The notes: generated by a model not told the origin, from the letters alone. A DNA stretch of 64,000 bases from UBA961 sp041191145 (GCA_041191145.1 JBEEPK010000002.1:10433-74432); one strand, 5' to 3'. Shown: positions 34,177 to 43,143, counted from the stretch's first letter. Program-made: numbers and translations.

Positions 34177-35529
34177 TTATTCTGCAGAATCTTCATCTGC
34201 AGTTGAATCATCCGGAAAAGTATTGGCTACAAGAATCGCATCGCGAATCTCGGATCTTTCTTGTTCTTCAAATTCAGACAATATGATGTCTCTGATTTCA
34301 AGAAGAGTGTTCTTTGTCATGCCGGGTATTTCCAGCAAATCATAAATATCGGCATCAAGGAATTCTCTTGCTGTGTCAATTCCAAGATTAATGATATTCT
34401 CATACATTTCTTTACCGATTTCATCTCTGAATTCGATAAGCTCGATGTCTTCTCCACCTTCTTTGATCAATGTGATATTGTAGCCTGTCAATTTGGATGC
34501 AAGGCGAACATTTTGTCCATTGCGACCAATGGCAAGGGAAACCTGATCATCGGGCACAACAACGGTTGCAGATCTTGTTTCTGTGGATACAACGATATCA
34601 CGAATGCGTGCTGGAGCCAATGCCTTCGCAATGAAAACTTTTGGATCCGCTGAATATTCAATCACATCAATGTTTTCATTGTTCAGTTCGCGAACGATTG
34701 AGTGAATGCGAATTCCTTTCATTCCTACGCAAGCGCCCACAGGATCGACTCTTTCATCATATGATAATACAGCAACCTTGGCTCTTTCTCCGGGATCACG
34801 AGCGATGGACTTGATTTCTATGATTCCATCATATACTTCGGGGATTTCAATTTCAAAAAGGCGTGCGAGGAATTCATCAGCAGATCTGGAAACGATGATG
34901 TCAGGCGTGCCACTGCCTTGCATTCTACGTACTTCCTTGATAACTGCCTTGATGGACATATTTTTCTTATATCGCTCATTGTGAATCTGTTCTTCTCGTG
35001 GCATGCGCATTTCATTTTTATTGTGCATGATGAGAAGACTTCCTGGGCGAACTTGATATACTTCACCTACAATGATTTCACCGACTTTGTCATTGAATTC
35101 ATTGAAAATATTGTCCTTTTCAACATCACGTATTCTTTGTCCCAAAGTTTGAGTGGCAAGCGCAATCAATCTTCTTCCAAAGTTATCTGAAATGTTTTCA
35201 AGGGTGATTTCTTCAATAAATTCATCGCCGATCTCATACGCTTCTTCGGAACGAGATTGTATTTCTTTCATGGAGATTTCCAGAGAAGGATCTTCCACCT
35301 CTTCAACGATTGTACGCATGAGATAGATTTCCAAATCACCTTTGTCCATGTTTACAACGATGTCGAAATTAGCTTCCTGACCATACTTTTTTCTAATCAG
35401 CATGGAGAGTGTTTCGACAAGCATACCTTGCAATAGGTCTTTGTCAATGCTTTTTTCTCTTGCCATTTCTGCGAATGCTTCGATGATAAGCTTTTTGTCG
35501 TACTTAGGTTTGACTTTACGGCGTGCCAT
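34177..35529 (-). CDS. nusA: Transcription termination/antitermination factor NusA
   Basis: A 450-residue RNA-binding factor. N-terminal RNA polymerase-binding domain (1-130, IIEAFAEMAREKSIDKDLLQGMLVETL), S1 domain near 140-200 (KVGEIIVGEVYQVRPG), then KH1 and KH2 (VGACVGMKGIRIHSIVRELNNENIDVI and VSLAIGRNGQNVRLASKLTGYNI), and a short C-terminal segment with a helix-hairpin-helix-like repeat (IPGMTKNTLLEIRDIIL). The order rimP-nusA-infB is the conserved bacterial operon. It may affect the terminators of its own transcript. Confidence 0.97.
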   Translation of the reverse strand: MARRKVKPKYDKKLIIEAFAEMAREKSIDKDLLQGMLVETLSMLIRKKYGQEANFDIVVNMDKGDLEIYLMRTIVEEVEDPSLEISMKEIQSRSEEAYEIGDEFIEEITLENISDNFGRRLIALATQTLGQRIRDVEKDNIFNEFNDKVGEIIVGEVYQVRPGSLLIMHNKNEMRMPREEQIHNERYKKNMSIKAVIKEVRRMQGSGTPDIIVSRSADEFLARLFEIEIPEVYDGIIEIKSIARDPGERAKVAVLSYDERVDPVGACVGMKGIRIHSIVRELNNENIDVIEYSADPKVFIAKALAPARIRDIVVSTETRSATVVVPDDQVSLAIGRNGQNVRLASKLTGYNITLIKEGGEDIELIEFRDEIGKEMYENIINLGIDTAREFLDADIYDLLEIPGMTKNTLLEIRDIILSEFEEQERSEIRDAILVANTFPDDSTADEDSAE

Positions 35530-35570
35530 TGTGTTGACTATGTGTAATGTGATACTATCTATGCAATCTA

Positions 35571-36056
35571 TTACAGCGAAATGAGAACGATTGCTTTATG
35601 AATTTCTGAATAGGGTAAAGAGAATGTCGTATCTTCGTCGGCCTTGTTCTTGCTTTTCTTCTTCGGCTGTTGAACAATGAGTTTCTGTTCATCAGCTTCA
35701 AGCAATGTCAATGATTCGGTGATTTGAGCATCTTCTTTTGTATATGTCAATTCTAGTGTTCTGCCTATATTCCTAGGAAATTGCCACCAGTGAATCAGCG
35801 GTCTATCAGTCCCCGGAGAAGAAACTTCTATGCTGCGGACAGCATCCAAAAAGGCATTGGACTCAGCTTCGATAAGTAATGCACGATTGATTGACTCGCA
35901 TTGCTCAAGTGAAATTCCTGCTGGTGTATCCACATATAATTCAAGAATCATGCGCTCTTTTGTTCCTCGCAAAACAACATCTATCAGCGTTGCATGCTGT
36001 GCTGAACAAGCAGATTCTAATATTGGGCGGATATCGCCAGGTAATTCCAATGGCAT
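35571..36056 (-). CDS. rimP: Ribosome maturation factor RimP
   Basis: A 161-residue factor for 30S assembly and the first gene of the operon. N-terminal domain ILESACSAQHATLIDVVLRG..RMILELYVDTPAGISLEQCESINR and the following SIEVSSPGTDRPL are the family motifs, and the C-terminal part is an SH3-like barrel with a KKKSKNK linker. A hairpin with a T-run lies 27 bases before its ATG, and a TATATTTG box further upstream. Confidence 0.92.
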   Translation of the reverse strand: MPLELPGDIRPILESACSAQHATLIDVVLRGTKERMILELYVDTPAGISLEQCESINRALLIEAESNAFLDAVRSIEVSSPGTDRPLIHWWQFPRNIGRTLELTYTKEDAQITESLTLLEADEQKLIVQQPKKKSKNKADEDTTFSLPYSEIHKAIVLISL

Positions 36057-36083
36057 GATATAATGTCAACAATCCATACAAAC

Positions 36084-36111
36084 AAAAAAGGGACTTCCGC
36101 TGAGAAGACCC
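36084..36111 (-). terminator. Terminator-like hairpin in the rimP-nusA-infB leader (candidate attenuator)
   Basis: On the minus strand GGGTCTTC and GAAGTCCC pair (one T-T mismatch) around a six-base loop, followed directly by TTTTTT. The nearest upstream gene on this strand is far away, so the hairpin does not serve as an end for another gene. It lies between the candidate promoter at 36130-36123 and rimP, a place where it can only act on the operon's own leader. Confidence 0.6.
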
Positions 36112-36122
36112 AATCACACATG

Positions 36123-36130
36123 CAAATATA
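36123..36130 (-). promoter_or_regulatory. Candidate -7 element of the rimP operon
   Basis: TATATTTG on the minus strand matches TAnnTTTG. Transcript start would be near 36116, giving a leader of about 60 bases. No good -33 TTTG is seen. It overlaps the first codon of the divergent TonB receptor. Confidence 0.45.
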
Positions 36131-38115
36131 TGTCTTTTTTTAGTTCATCGGCATTTTCGACTTGTAAATTCTTCATTATCACCATTTTATGTGTGATTGT
36201 ACAAATGTTGCATTTTAGTTTGTCACTCCAAGCAAGTTCGGATGACTCCACGTCGCTTTACATAGTAAAACCAATTGTGAAAGTTGCTGATTCTTCATCT
36301 TTCCTTCTAATAAATGGCAAATATTCATTTAAAAAGTCATTGAGTAATGAATTGCAAGGATTTTTGGGGAATAGTCGGTTGCAAGCGATTTCAATGCTCA
36401 TTCCTTCGATAGAATTGCGTGATTATGGTGGGCCCGGAGCATTGAATTTATTCTCCATTCGTGGATTGGGTCCATTGAGAAATGTCATACTCTTGGATGG
36501 CATCCCTCTTACATCTTCTCAATCGGGTCTTTTTGACATTTCCTCAATTGCGATGTTTCCGGGACAATCCATTGAAATGGACATGGGTGGTGGTTCATCA
36601 ATTATTGGAAGTGGAGCAATGTCTGGAATATTGGATATATCAATGAATTCCCTTACTGATACAAGCTTTGCTTCCATTTCGGGAGGAATTGGGAGTTTTG
36701 GTGAAGAAATATACCGAATCGGAGGCGGTATTGCGAATAACTCTACATCATTCATGGTGAATACTGACCATTTGAGTTTTGATGGCACATTTCCTATCCG
36801 ATTTCAACCAACTGGTAATGTACCATCTATATCAGTTGAAAGAGGAAATGCTGGGAATTCCAAAATGAATGTCTTTGCTCGAGTTTCACATCATTGCAAG
36901 GAAGAAAAGCTGAAAGCAACTTTCTGGACTTCATTTGTGAATGGCGATAGAGGAGTTCCGGGTGCTGTTCTTACCGGAAAAATAGAGGATTCAGAAGCTA
37001 GTTTTGGGGATCAGGATTTTATGATTGCAGGTAATGTCAATGCTATTGTCTCAAATAGGTCAACTATTAATGTAAAAACTTCACTTCGTACATCATGGAG
37101 CTATTTCAGGGATCCATTTGCTTTATATGCGGGCAATGAGGGAGCCAAATATGTGTTTTCAACAAAAGAATTATTCTCACAAGCTGAATTATTGCTGATG
37201 CCTTCTCATGAAATTATCATCAAATCAGGTGCAGTATTTGCACATGCTGACCTTAGAGGTGAATTGTTACAACCTTTTGCAGGAGATAACCCCTCAAGAA
37301 CTACAGGTGCATTATTTACCAGATGGATGATGAATATTGAAGAACATGATATTGATGCTGGTTTACGATTGGATGCATTCAGTGATCAACAAGGACCCGC
37401 ATTTTCCGGTCATTTGGCCATTGCTCAAGAAATCTTGTCGGGATATACTATATCAGGAAAGGTAACTCGAGATTTTCGAGTGCCTTCTTTTAATGAATTG
37501 TATTATCTCAATTATGGTACTCAGTTTCTCAAACCAGAAACTTCAATGGGAATTGATATTGGCTGCTCTTATGATGAGGGAGATGTAAAAGGTGAAATCT
37601 CTATCTATCACATGCAGGTAAAAGATCAAATTCTAGCAATGCCGATTTCTCCAGTACAATGGAGAGCCAGTAATATCGGCATGGTATGGTCTTCCGGTAT
37701 TGAAGCATCTTTTGGACATAAGATTTCTATTATCAATGGAGCGATACAATGCAACTATGCATTCAAACATGTCATAGATAAGAGCCCTGAATCTGATACG
37801 TATGAAAGTAGTATACCATATGTGCCAAAACACACATTTTCTTCCACTTTGATTTCGACTTTTTCTACACATTCTTTGGGAATAATGGTAACAGCCATAG
37901 GAGAACGCTATGGTATGTTGGGGGAATTGCCTGAATCTAAAATGAATCCTGTGATACTTGTCAATCCCCATGCTGAATTACGAATGCGATTATTAGACGG
38001 GATGCTTAGAATCAGAGGTGAAATTCGCAATCTTCTCAATGAAGAATACCAAATGATTCTCAATTTCCCACTTCCCGGAAGATCCTATATTATATCAATG
38101 GGGTATGATCTGTAG
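36130..38115 (+). CDS. TonB-dependent outer membrane receptor
   Basis: A 661-residue outer membrane transporter. Signal peptide (about 1-35: CKFFIITILCVIVQMLHFSLSLQAS), then the plug domain with RDYGGPGALNLFSIRGLGPLRNVILLDGIPL and GSGAMSGILDI, then a 22-stranded barrel to an aromatic C-terminus (SYIISMGYDL). The plug and barrel size resemble the BtuB/FepA-type group; the small size and the fairly simple barrel are closest to vitamin B12-type receptors, but the substrate cannot be stated. It is divergent from rimP and separated by only 73 bases. Confidence 0.9.
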   Translation: MSFFSSSAFSTCKFFIITILCVIVQMLHFSLSLQASSDDSTSLYIVKPIVKVADSSSFLLINGKYSFKKSLSNELQGFLGNSRLQAISMLIPSIELRDYGGPGALNLFSIRGLGPLRNVILLDGIPLTSSQSGLFDISSIAMFPGQSIEMDMGGGSSIIGSGAMSGILDISMNSLTDTSFASISGGIGSFGEEIYRIGGGIANNSTSFMVNTDHLSFDGTFPIRFQPTGNVPSISVERGNAGNSKMNVFARVSHHCKEEKLKATFWTSFVNGDRGVPGAVLTGKIEDSEASFGDQDFMIAGNVNAIVSNRSTINVKTSLRTSWSYFRDPFALYAGNEGAKYVFSTKELFSQAELLLMPSHEIIIKSGAVFAHADLRGELLQPFAGDNPSRTTGALFTRWMMNIEEHDIDAGLRLDAFSDQQGPAFSGHLAIAQEILSGYTISGKVTRDFRVPSFNELYYLNYGTQFLKPETSMGIDIGCSYDEGDVKGEISIYHMQVKDQILAMPISPVQWRASNIGMVWSSGIEASFGHKISIINGAIQCNYAFKHVIDKSPESDTYESSIPYVPKHTFSSTLISTFSTHSLGIMVTAIGERYGMLGELPESKMNPVILVNPHAELRMRLLDGMLRIRGEIRNLLNEEYQMILNFPLPGRSYIISMGYDL

Positions 38116-38154
38116 TATCAAGGGAATTGTGATGGAAAACAAGGGCAGATGCAG

Positions 38155-38162
38155 TATATTTG
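38155..38162 (+). promoter_or_regulatory. Candidate -7 element upstream of adk
   Basis: TATATTTG matches TAnnTTTG, 58 bases before the adk ATG, without a TTTG at -33. Weak call. Confidence 0.35.
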
Positions 38163-38220
38163 TCATTACAATTTCGGGCATATACCCATTTTTGCTTCTC
38201 TTTAGATCATCGGAGTCACA

Positions 38221-38775
38221 ATGATCATCGTCATGTTTGGAGCCCCCGGAGTGGGCAAAGGAACACAAGCCGCAATTCTTGCCGAGCGTAAAGGAGTTCA
38301 ACATCTCTCAACCGGTGAAGCATTCCGTTCAGCCATCTCTGCCGGAACCGAACTCGGAAAAACTGCTCAAAGCTATGTACAATCTGGTGGTTTGGTACCG
38401 GATGACATCGTGACTGGAATCGTGGAAGAAGCAATGTCAAAAGCAGAATATGATTTGGGAGTCATACTTGATGGTTTCCCCAGAACACTTGGTCAGGCAC
38501 AAGCATTGGATGCATTGTTGGAAAAGCAGGGAAAAGCGATTGCTCATATTGTAAATATTACCGTTGACAATGATGAAATTGTAAAGAGAATGCTATTGAG
38601 GGGTAGACAAGATGACAATGAGGATATCATAAGGCATCGTTTGAATGTTTATAATGAGCAGACAGCTCCATTATTGGAGTATTATGCAGGATCGGGAAAA
38701 ATGCTGAATATTGATGGCGATGCAGATGTAGAAACTGTCTATTCACGCATTGATAACAGTATTATGGGTCTATGA
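38221..38775 (+). CDS. adk: Adenylate kinase, short form
   Basis: A 184-residue enzyme interconverting ATP, AMP and ADP in the cytoplasm. The P-loop FGAPGVGKGTQA is at 6-17, the AMP-binding motif LSTGEAFRSAI near 35, and DGFPRTLGQAQAL near 85. The LID region between RGRQDDNEDIIRHR is only a short loop, so this is the short type without the zinc or large LID insert (the long type is about 210-220 residues). No other gene is overlapping it. Confidence 0.95.
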   Translation: MIIVMFGAPGVGKGTQAAILAERKGVQHLSTGEAFRSAISAGTELGKTAQSYVQSGGLVPDDIVTGIVEEAMSKAEYDLGVILDGFPRTLGQAQALDALLEKQGKAIAHIVNITVDNDEIVKRMLLRGRQDDNEDIIRHRLNVYNEQTAPLLEYYAGSGKMLNIDGDADVETVYSRIDNSIMGL

Positions 38776-38838
38776 TTTACAGCGGGAACATTTACTTCTG
38801 ATGCTATGTTCGAGGTGATTGAATTATAGGCAATCACC

Positions 38839-39288
38839 ATGCACTCCTTTACTCGCAACATAATCATCAGATCACCGATAGAAGAAGTATTTCTCTTCCA
38901 CACTGATGTGAATAATCTTATTCGCATCACTCCACCATTCATTAAAGTTATTGTTGAACATGCTGATCCTGCTGGTCAGGGACAAAGAGTCAATTTGCTT
39001 GTGAAGCAGTTTGGCTTTATTCCAATGCGGATGCACATGGAATTTTTCCTCTTTGACTATCCTTCTTGCTTGGCAGACAGACAAGTCAAAGGTCCATTCA
39101 AGAAAATGGTGCAATACAGATATTTTGAGGATATGGGCGGGGGATATACTCGAATGCGCGATGTGTTTGAATATGAATTGCCTTTTGGCAGACTTGGAAT
39201 ATTGGCACATTCACTACTCATCCGAAAAATGATAGAGCAAATGTTTAGACATAGGCAGAATATCACAAAAAAATTACTTGAGATGTAA
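38839..39288 (+). CDS. SRPBCC family protein (START-like ligand-binding fold)
   Basis: A 149-residue cytoplasmic protein with the helix-grip fold of the SRPBCC superfamily: IIRSPIEEVFLFHTDVNNLIRITPPF at the start and YFEDMGGGYTRMRDVFEYELPFGRLGILAHSLLIRKMIEQMFRHRQ at the end, which is typical of cell-division inhibitor SulA-like or cyclase-like members described only as SRPBCC. The ligand is unknown. It lies between adk and tpiA, converging on tpiA with 2 bases between the stops. Confidence 0.85.
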   Translation: MHSFTRNIIIRSPIEEVFLFHTDVNNLIRITPPFIKVIVEHADPAGQGQRVNLLVKQFGFIPMRMHMEFFLFDYPSCLADRQVKGPFKKMVQYRYFEDMGGGYTRMRDVFEYELPFGRLGILAHSLLIRKMIEQMFRHRQNITKKLLEM

Positions 39289-39290
39289 AG

Positions 39291-40049
39291 CTAGGCCGAT
39301 TGTGCAATTGCCAAAAATGATTCCACATTCAAAGATGCACCACCAATCAGCGCACCATCTATATTTGGCATGGCGAAATATGCAGATGCATTCTCGGGTT
39401 TTACACTTCCACCATATAAAATTCGAATCATGTCTGATTGACCGGGAAGATATTCATAAAGAATCGATCGTATGAATTTGTGGACATTCTCTGCCTCATT
39501 GGGATCTGCGGCAAGTCCTGTACCTATCGCCCACACAGGTTCATATGCGATTACAATGTCAGAAGTCAAAATAGATTCCAAGATTGCTTCATTCTTCAAC
39601 ATTGACAATAATTGTTCCCTTACAATTCCTTCGAAATTCCCTGCATTTCTTTCTTCCAAAGTTTCTCCAATGCATATGATTGGTATCATGCCGGCTTTTA
39701 AGACAGCGTGACACTTATGTGCAATTATCTCATTGGATTCATTGAATAAAACCCTTCTTTCAGAGTGGCCGATAATCACATATTCCACGCCCATCGATGC
39801 AAGCATCAAAGGTGAGATTTCTCCGGTATATGCACCAAATTCATGGTAATCACAGTTTTGAGCACCCAAGCTAATGGTAGCATCATTACTTTCAATAATG
39901 ACAGAACACTGTGCCAAATGCGTGAATGGTGGACATATGAGTATCTCAGTCTCCGATGAGATACTCTTCATTCCCTCACAAATATCATGCGTGAGAAGCA
40001 TGCCTTCATGAGGCAATAAATTCATTTTCCAATTACCGGCAATTAACAT
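39291..40049 (-). CDS. tpiA: Triosephosphate isomerase TpiA
   Basis: A 252-residue TIM barrel enzyme of glycolysis. The start LIAGNWKMN holds the catalytic lysine; the electrophile histidine is in VIIGHSERR; the catalytic glutamate is in IAYEPVWAIGTG; the phosphate loop is IRILYGGSVKPENASAYF and ALIGGASL. Length is normal. It starts 3 bases after the PaaC-like gene, so they form an operon pair. Confidence 0.97.
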   Translation of the reverse strand: MLIAGNWKMNLLPHEGMLLTHDICEGMKSISSETEILICPPFTHLAQCSVIIESNDATISLGAQNCDYHEFGAYTGEISPLMLASMGVEYVIIGHSERRVLFNESNEIIAHKCHAVLKAGMIPIICIGETLEERNAGNFEGIVREQLLSMLKNEAILESILTSDIVIAYEPVWAIGTGLAADPNEAENVHKFIRSILYEYLPGQSDMIRILYGGSVKPENASAYFAMPNIDGALIGGASLNVESFLAIAQSA

Positions 40050-40052
40050 GCA

Positions 40053-40826
40053 TCACCATTCTGCTGAAGGATCAATTCGGAATACTTCTGTCATTTCTTC
40101 AAGCAATGGTTGTAGATGATCTGAATGAAAGCCTTTGCGACCACCATATACAGGAGTAATGGTCTCACGAGAAGGAATAGTTAAACCTGCTTTCTCGCAA
40201 ATTGCTTGAATTCTTTCATGCCATGCTTTTTCAAGTTCTTGCTCACCATTGAAAATCTTCTGTTCAATCAAAATGTGTTCGGATTCGGAAGGTTCGAAAA
40301 TACCTAGAGCCAAAGGATAACACTCATTTAATGCACTCTGCATTCTTGATTTACTTTCTTCATTACCTTGTGCACCTAATTGAATAATCCAAGTATCAGC
40401 ATGAAATACGTGATATTTTATTTCGCCACGGATCTTGGTTGACAATTTTGCTAAAGGTTGATAAGAACTTCGTTCAAGCATTTCAAAACGCAATAGTTCT
40501 GCGCTATCAAAAAGAAAATGTCTCATTAAACTGAAATCATATCCACCAATAGGATATTCCACAAAGTGACAACAAGTATAATCTTTCTCATTTCTCGTGA
40601 ATGCAGTGATATCAGGCTCCGGTTCACCTAATTGTTCAAGCAAAGTATAGAGAGCCAATGCATGGCCTATCTTATCTTGAGCAATGGATGAAAATGCGAT
40701 GTCTTCTTCCAAAATAGGTCCTAATCCTGTCCATTCTGAATTTCTATGAGCAATGATGAGTGCATCATCTGCCATGTGATAGAGAAGGTCTTTGAGTGCT
40801 TTGATTGATGTTTGATCTTGTGTCAT
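40053..40826 (-). CDS. paaC: Phenylacetate-CoA oxygenase subunit PaaC-like
   Basis: A 257-residue ferritin-like protein. ALIIAHRNSEWTGLGPILEEDIAFSSIAQDKIGHALALYTLL, FLFDSAELLRFEML, EIKYHVFHADTWIIQLGAQG and the end GGRKGFHSDHLQPLLEEMTEVFRIDP match PaaC, the structural partner of PaaA in the phenylacetyl-CoA 1,2-epoxidase. PaaA, PaaB, PaaD and PaaE are not in the window. I start at ATG 40826, which has GGAG 8 bases before; the frame extends to 40910 but that part is a hydrophobic leader not expected for this family. It is followed by tpiA. Confidence 0.86.
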   Translation of the reverse strand: MTQDQTSIKALKDLLYHMADDALIIAHRNSEWTGLGPILEEDIAFSSIAQDKIGHALALYTLLEQLGEPEPDITAFTRNEKDYTCCHFVEYPIGGYDFSLMRHFLFDSAELLRFEMLERSSYQPLAKLSTKIRGEIKYHVFHADTWIIQLGAQGNEESKSRMQSALNECYPLALGIFEPSESEHILIEQKIFNGEQELEKAWHERIQAICEKAGLTIPSRETITPVYGGRKGFHSDHLQPLLEEMTEVFRIDPSAEW

Positions 40827-40901
40827 TGTTATATCTCCGATTGAAATCACATACAAACATACAATAGTTACTGCTATGCATTGATATATCCAATTCCACT
40901 G

Positions 40902-40932
40902 CTTGTTCATTAGGTAATCATGAGTATATTTG
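40902..40932 (+). promoter_or_regulatory. Promoter of the choice-of-anchor V genes
   Basis: CTTG at 40902-40905 and TATATTTG at 40925-40932, 19 bases apart, match TTG-N19-TAnnTTTG. The expected transcript start is near 40939, consistent with the ATG at 40957. Confidence 0.55.
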
Positions 40933-40956
40933 GAGGTTAAAAGGAAGCATTACAAC

Positions 40957-41772
40957 ATGGTAAAAAATCTACTATTTCTGGTCATCAGTCTTTTTGCACT
41001 CTGTGGAGTGATGGTACAAGCCGATTTGACTGAAATTTTGAGCTTTGGTGCACCCCCTTCTTCAACAGGTGCCCCCGGTGAAATTACTTGTGCTGAATCT
41101 GGTTGTCATGATGATGGACCAATTCCACAGAATCATGTATCTCATACACTGAGTTTAGAAACGAGAAATGGTGTTTTCATTCCCGGTGATACTGCATTGA
41201 TCACTATTCATGTACAAGACCCTGAAGTTCAGAGATTCGGTTTTCAATTGACTGCAATAAATGAAAATGGAAAGGCATTGGGAGAATTTTTGATTACAGA
41301 TTCTATGCATACTCAGATGATGCAAAATCATGTGAATCTGACGGATAGAGAATATGTGACATATACAAAAGCGGGAACACTTGCACAGCAAAGAGGGAAG
41401 CATTCTTGGACTTTTAAATGGATCATACCACAAACACAGTCTAGTTTTGCCAGGTTTTACCTTGCAACAGTTTCAGCGAATAATGACAATAGAGATAAAG
41501 GTGATAGAGTATTTCTGAGAGACACTATCATTTCTCTTCAGAAAGTAAATTCTGTGCTTGATAATAAAGAAATCTCGATTGAGCAAAAAGGTAAAAACTT
41601 GATCGTGCATCAAGAATTCAATCCCAAACCGATAAAAGTCTACACAATATTAGGTGATATCTACAGAGAATATCCCGGTAATTATGTTCAATCAAGTATT
41701 GATCTTACTGATTTTCCAAATGGATTGTATGTATTGAAAACCGGTAATATTCTTCATTCATTTATTCCTTGA
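40957..41772 (+). CDS. Exported choice-of-anchor V domain protein with CX4CH motif
   Basis: A 271-residue exported protein. Signal peptide (about 1-22: KNLLFLVISLFALCGVMVQA), then TGAPGEITCAESGCHDDGP, which is the opening motif of choice-of-anchor V domains, then a reelin-like beta-sandwich domain with FGFQLTAIN, AGTLAQQRGKHSWTFKWIIP and ATVSANNDN. The C-terminus (about 205-271, IKVYTILGDIYREYP ... LYVLKTG) looks like a T9SS sorting domain, so secretion to the surface is likely. CX4CH is a known atypical haem c-binding spacing. I use ATG 40957, not the TTG at 40930, since the signal peptide starts there. Confidence 0.85.
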   Translation: MVKNLLFLVISLFALCGVMVQADLTEILSFGAPPSSTGAPGEITCAESGCHDDGPIPQNHVSHTLSLETRNGVFIPGDTALITIHVQDPEVQRFGFQLTAINENGKALGEFLITDSMHTQMMQNHVNLTDREYVTYTKAGTLAQQRGKHSWTFKWIIPQTQSSFARFYLATVSANNDNRDKGDRVFLRDTIISLQKVNSVLDNKEISIEQKGKNLIVHQEFNPKPIKVYTILGDIYREYPGNYVQSSIDLTDFPNGLYVLKTGNILHSFIP

Positions 41773-41778
41773 CATACA

Positions 41779-42651
41779 ATGAAATCATCAATATTACTCT
41801 CAATCATCATGTGTTTTGTTTTTGGAAGCATTGCTTCAGCAATTTCTGATGAAAAAAATGGTGAATATACCTTTAAATCATCTGGATCACATGAAAGTAG
41901 TACAGGTGCACCCGGTGATCGCACATGTGCTCAGTCAGGCTGTCATGAAATGAGCGAAATAATCAATGATGATACAACGAATACTTTGATCTTTTCTGAT
42001 GGTGATGGATTGTATGGAAATGCGATGGAAGGAATTAGACTGAGAGTACGCAAAGAAGATAAAGTCAAATTTGGATTTCAAATCGTATGTCTTGATTCTC
42101 TCAATAAAAATGCTGGTTCATGGGTTCTGTTGAATAAAGAAAGAGTTCAAACTCAAGGTGCAGATTTTTTCTTGGTAAGTGCTTTTGGAAGATCTTATGT
42201 AACCCATACCTATAAAGGTAACTTGGCTCAAGTACCAGGTGAAATATACTGGGATTTTGCTTGGTTGCCCCCTGCAAATGGATATCAGGGAAAAGTCACT
42301 TTTTATGTCATGAGCAATTGTGCAAACAATGACAACACGAATGGTGGTGATACTTTTTATGCCTCAAAGCATACATTACGACATATGTCAAGCATGACAT
42401 CAATTGAAGATGATGGACAAATCCCTTGTAAAATTGGGCATAACACATGGTTCTTACCAATGAATCTTCATCATGAGATTACACAAATTCGATGCATTGA
42501 TATAAAGGGTAGAGTCCAACTCATTAACTGGAATATCATTGGTGATCAGGGATTCGAAATTACATTGCCATCAACCGATTTGAGAGGATTTGTTACTCTC
42601 ATCATTGAATTCGAGAATGGGATAACACTGAAAAAACACGTAATTATCTGA
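41779..42651 (+). CDS. Second choice-of-anchor V domain protein with CX4CH motif
   Basis: A 290-residue paralogue of the gene before it. Signal peptide (about 1-20, KSSILLSIIMCFVFGSIASA), TGAPGDRTCAQSGCHEMSE, then FGFQIVCLD, LAQVPGEIYWDFAWLPP and VMSNCANNDNTNGGD align with the first protein. The C-terminus (IRCIDIKGRVQLINW ... GITLKKHVII) again looks like a sorting domain. It starts 6 bases after the first, so the pair arose by tandem duplication and is expressed together. Confidence 0.85.
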   Translation: MKSSILLSIIMCFVFGSIASAISDEKNGEYTFKSSGSHESSTGAPGDRTCAQSGCHEMSEIINDDTTNTLIFSDGDGLYGNAMEGIRLRVRKEDKVKFGFQIVCLDSLNKNAGSWVLLNKERVQTQGADFFLVSAFGRSYVTHTYKGNLAQVPGEIYWDFAWLPPANGYQGKVTFYVMSNCANNDNTNGGDTFYASKHTLRHMSSMTSIEDDGQIPCKIGHNTWFLPMNLHHEITQIRCIDIKGRVQLINWNIIGDQGFEITLPSTDLRGFVTLIIEFENGITLKKHVII

Positions 42652-42680
42652 ATTTGATTCTGATACTGTAAGGAATTCAA

Positions 42681-42688
42681 TACTTTTG
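42681..42688 (+). promoter_or_regulatory. Candidate -7 element of the MerR gene
   Basis: TACTTTTG matches TAnnTTTG, 45 bases before the MerR-type gene. TTTG occurs at 42653-42656 but its distance (24 bases) is longer than normal. Confidence 0.4.
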
Positions 42689-42733
42689 TGTCTTACTCTT
42701 TGGCGGACGCCTTGTCCGTATTGAGAACCACGG

Positions 42734-43093
42734 ATGCAAGACATTATGGCGGACTCAGAAGTGCATACAATCAAAGAAGTTAGCTTGATTGTTGATGAAG
42801 AACAACATGTTCTTCGTTATTGGGAAAGAGAATTTGCTTTTCTCAATCCCCAGAAAAATGAAGCAGGAAATAGGATGTACACTTCAGTTGATTTGGCAAT
42901 TGTCAAGGAATTGAAGCGATTGATCAGAACGGAAAGGAAAACCATACAGGAAGCAAGGAAAGCTTTTCTTGAACAATATCCCGATGGCATTGTAGAAATA
43001 CCAAAAGTTAGCAAGGTTCAATCTCAAGGTAATTCTGATTTGTCTCAAATACAATCTGAATTAGAAGAGATTATCAAAAAGCTCAAAACCTAA
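42734..43093 (+). CDS. MerR family transcriptional regulator
   Basis: A 119-residue DNA-binding protein. HTIKEVSLIVDEEQHVLRYWEREFAFLNPQKNEAGNRMYTSVDLAIVKELKRLI is the MerR winged helix-turn-helix, of the type with tryptophan-arginine pair that occurs in Bacteroidota (often called MerR/HTH_17). The rest is a short coiled-coil tail (EARKAFLEQ, then LSQIQSELEEIIKKLK). No metal- or drug-binding C-terminal domain is present. Its target is unknown; a WD40/OmpA operon follows after 50 bases. Confidence 0.87.
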   Translation: MQDIMADSEVHTIKEVSLIVDEEQHVLRYWEREFAFLNPQKNEAGNRMYTSVDLAIVKELKRLIRTERKTIQEARKAFLEQYPDGIVEIPKVSKVQSQGNSDLSQIQSELEEIIKKLKT

Positions 43094-43143
43094 GATTAGT
43101 ACATAACAACTCAACATTTAAAGTAATTTGGGAATCACACAAG

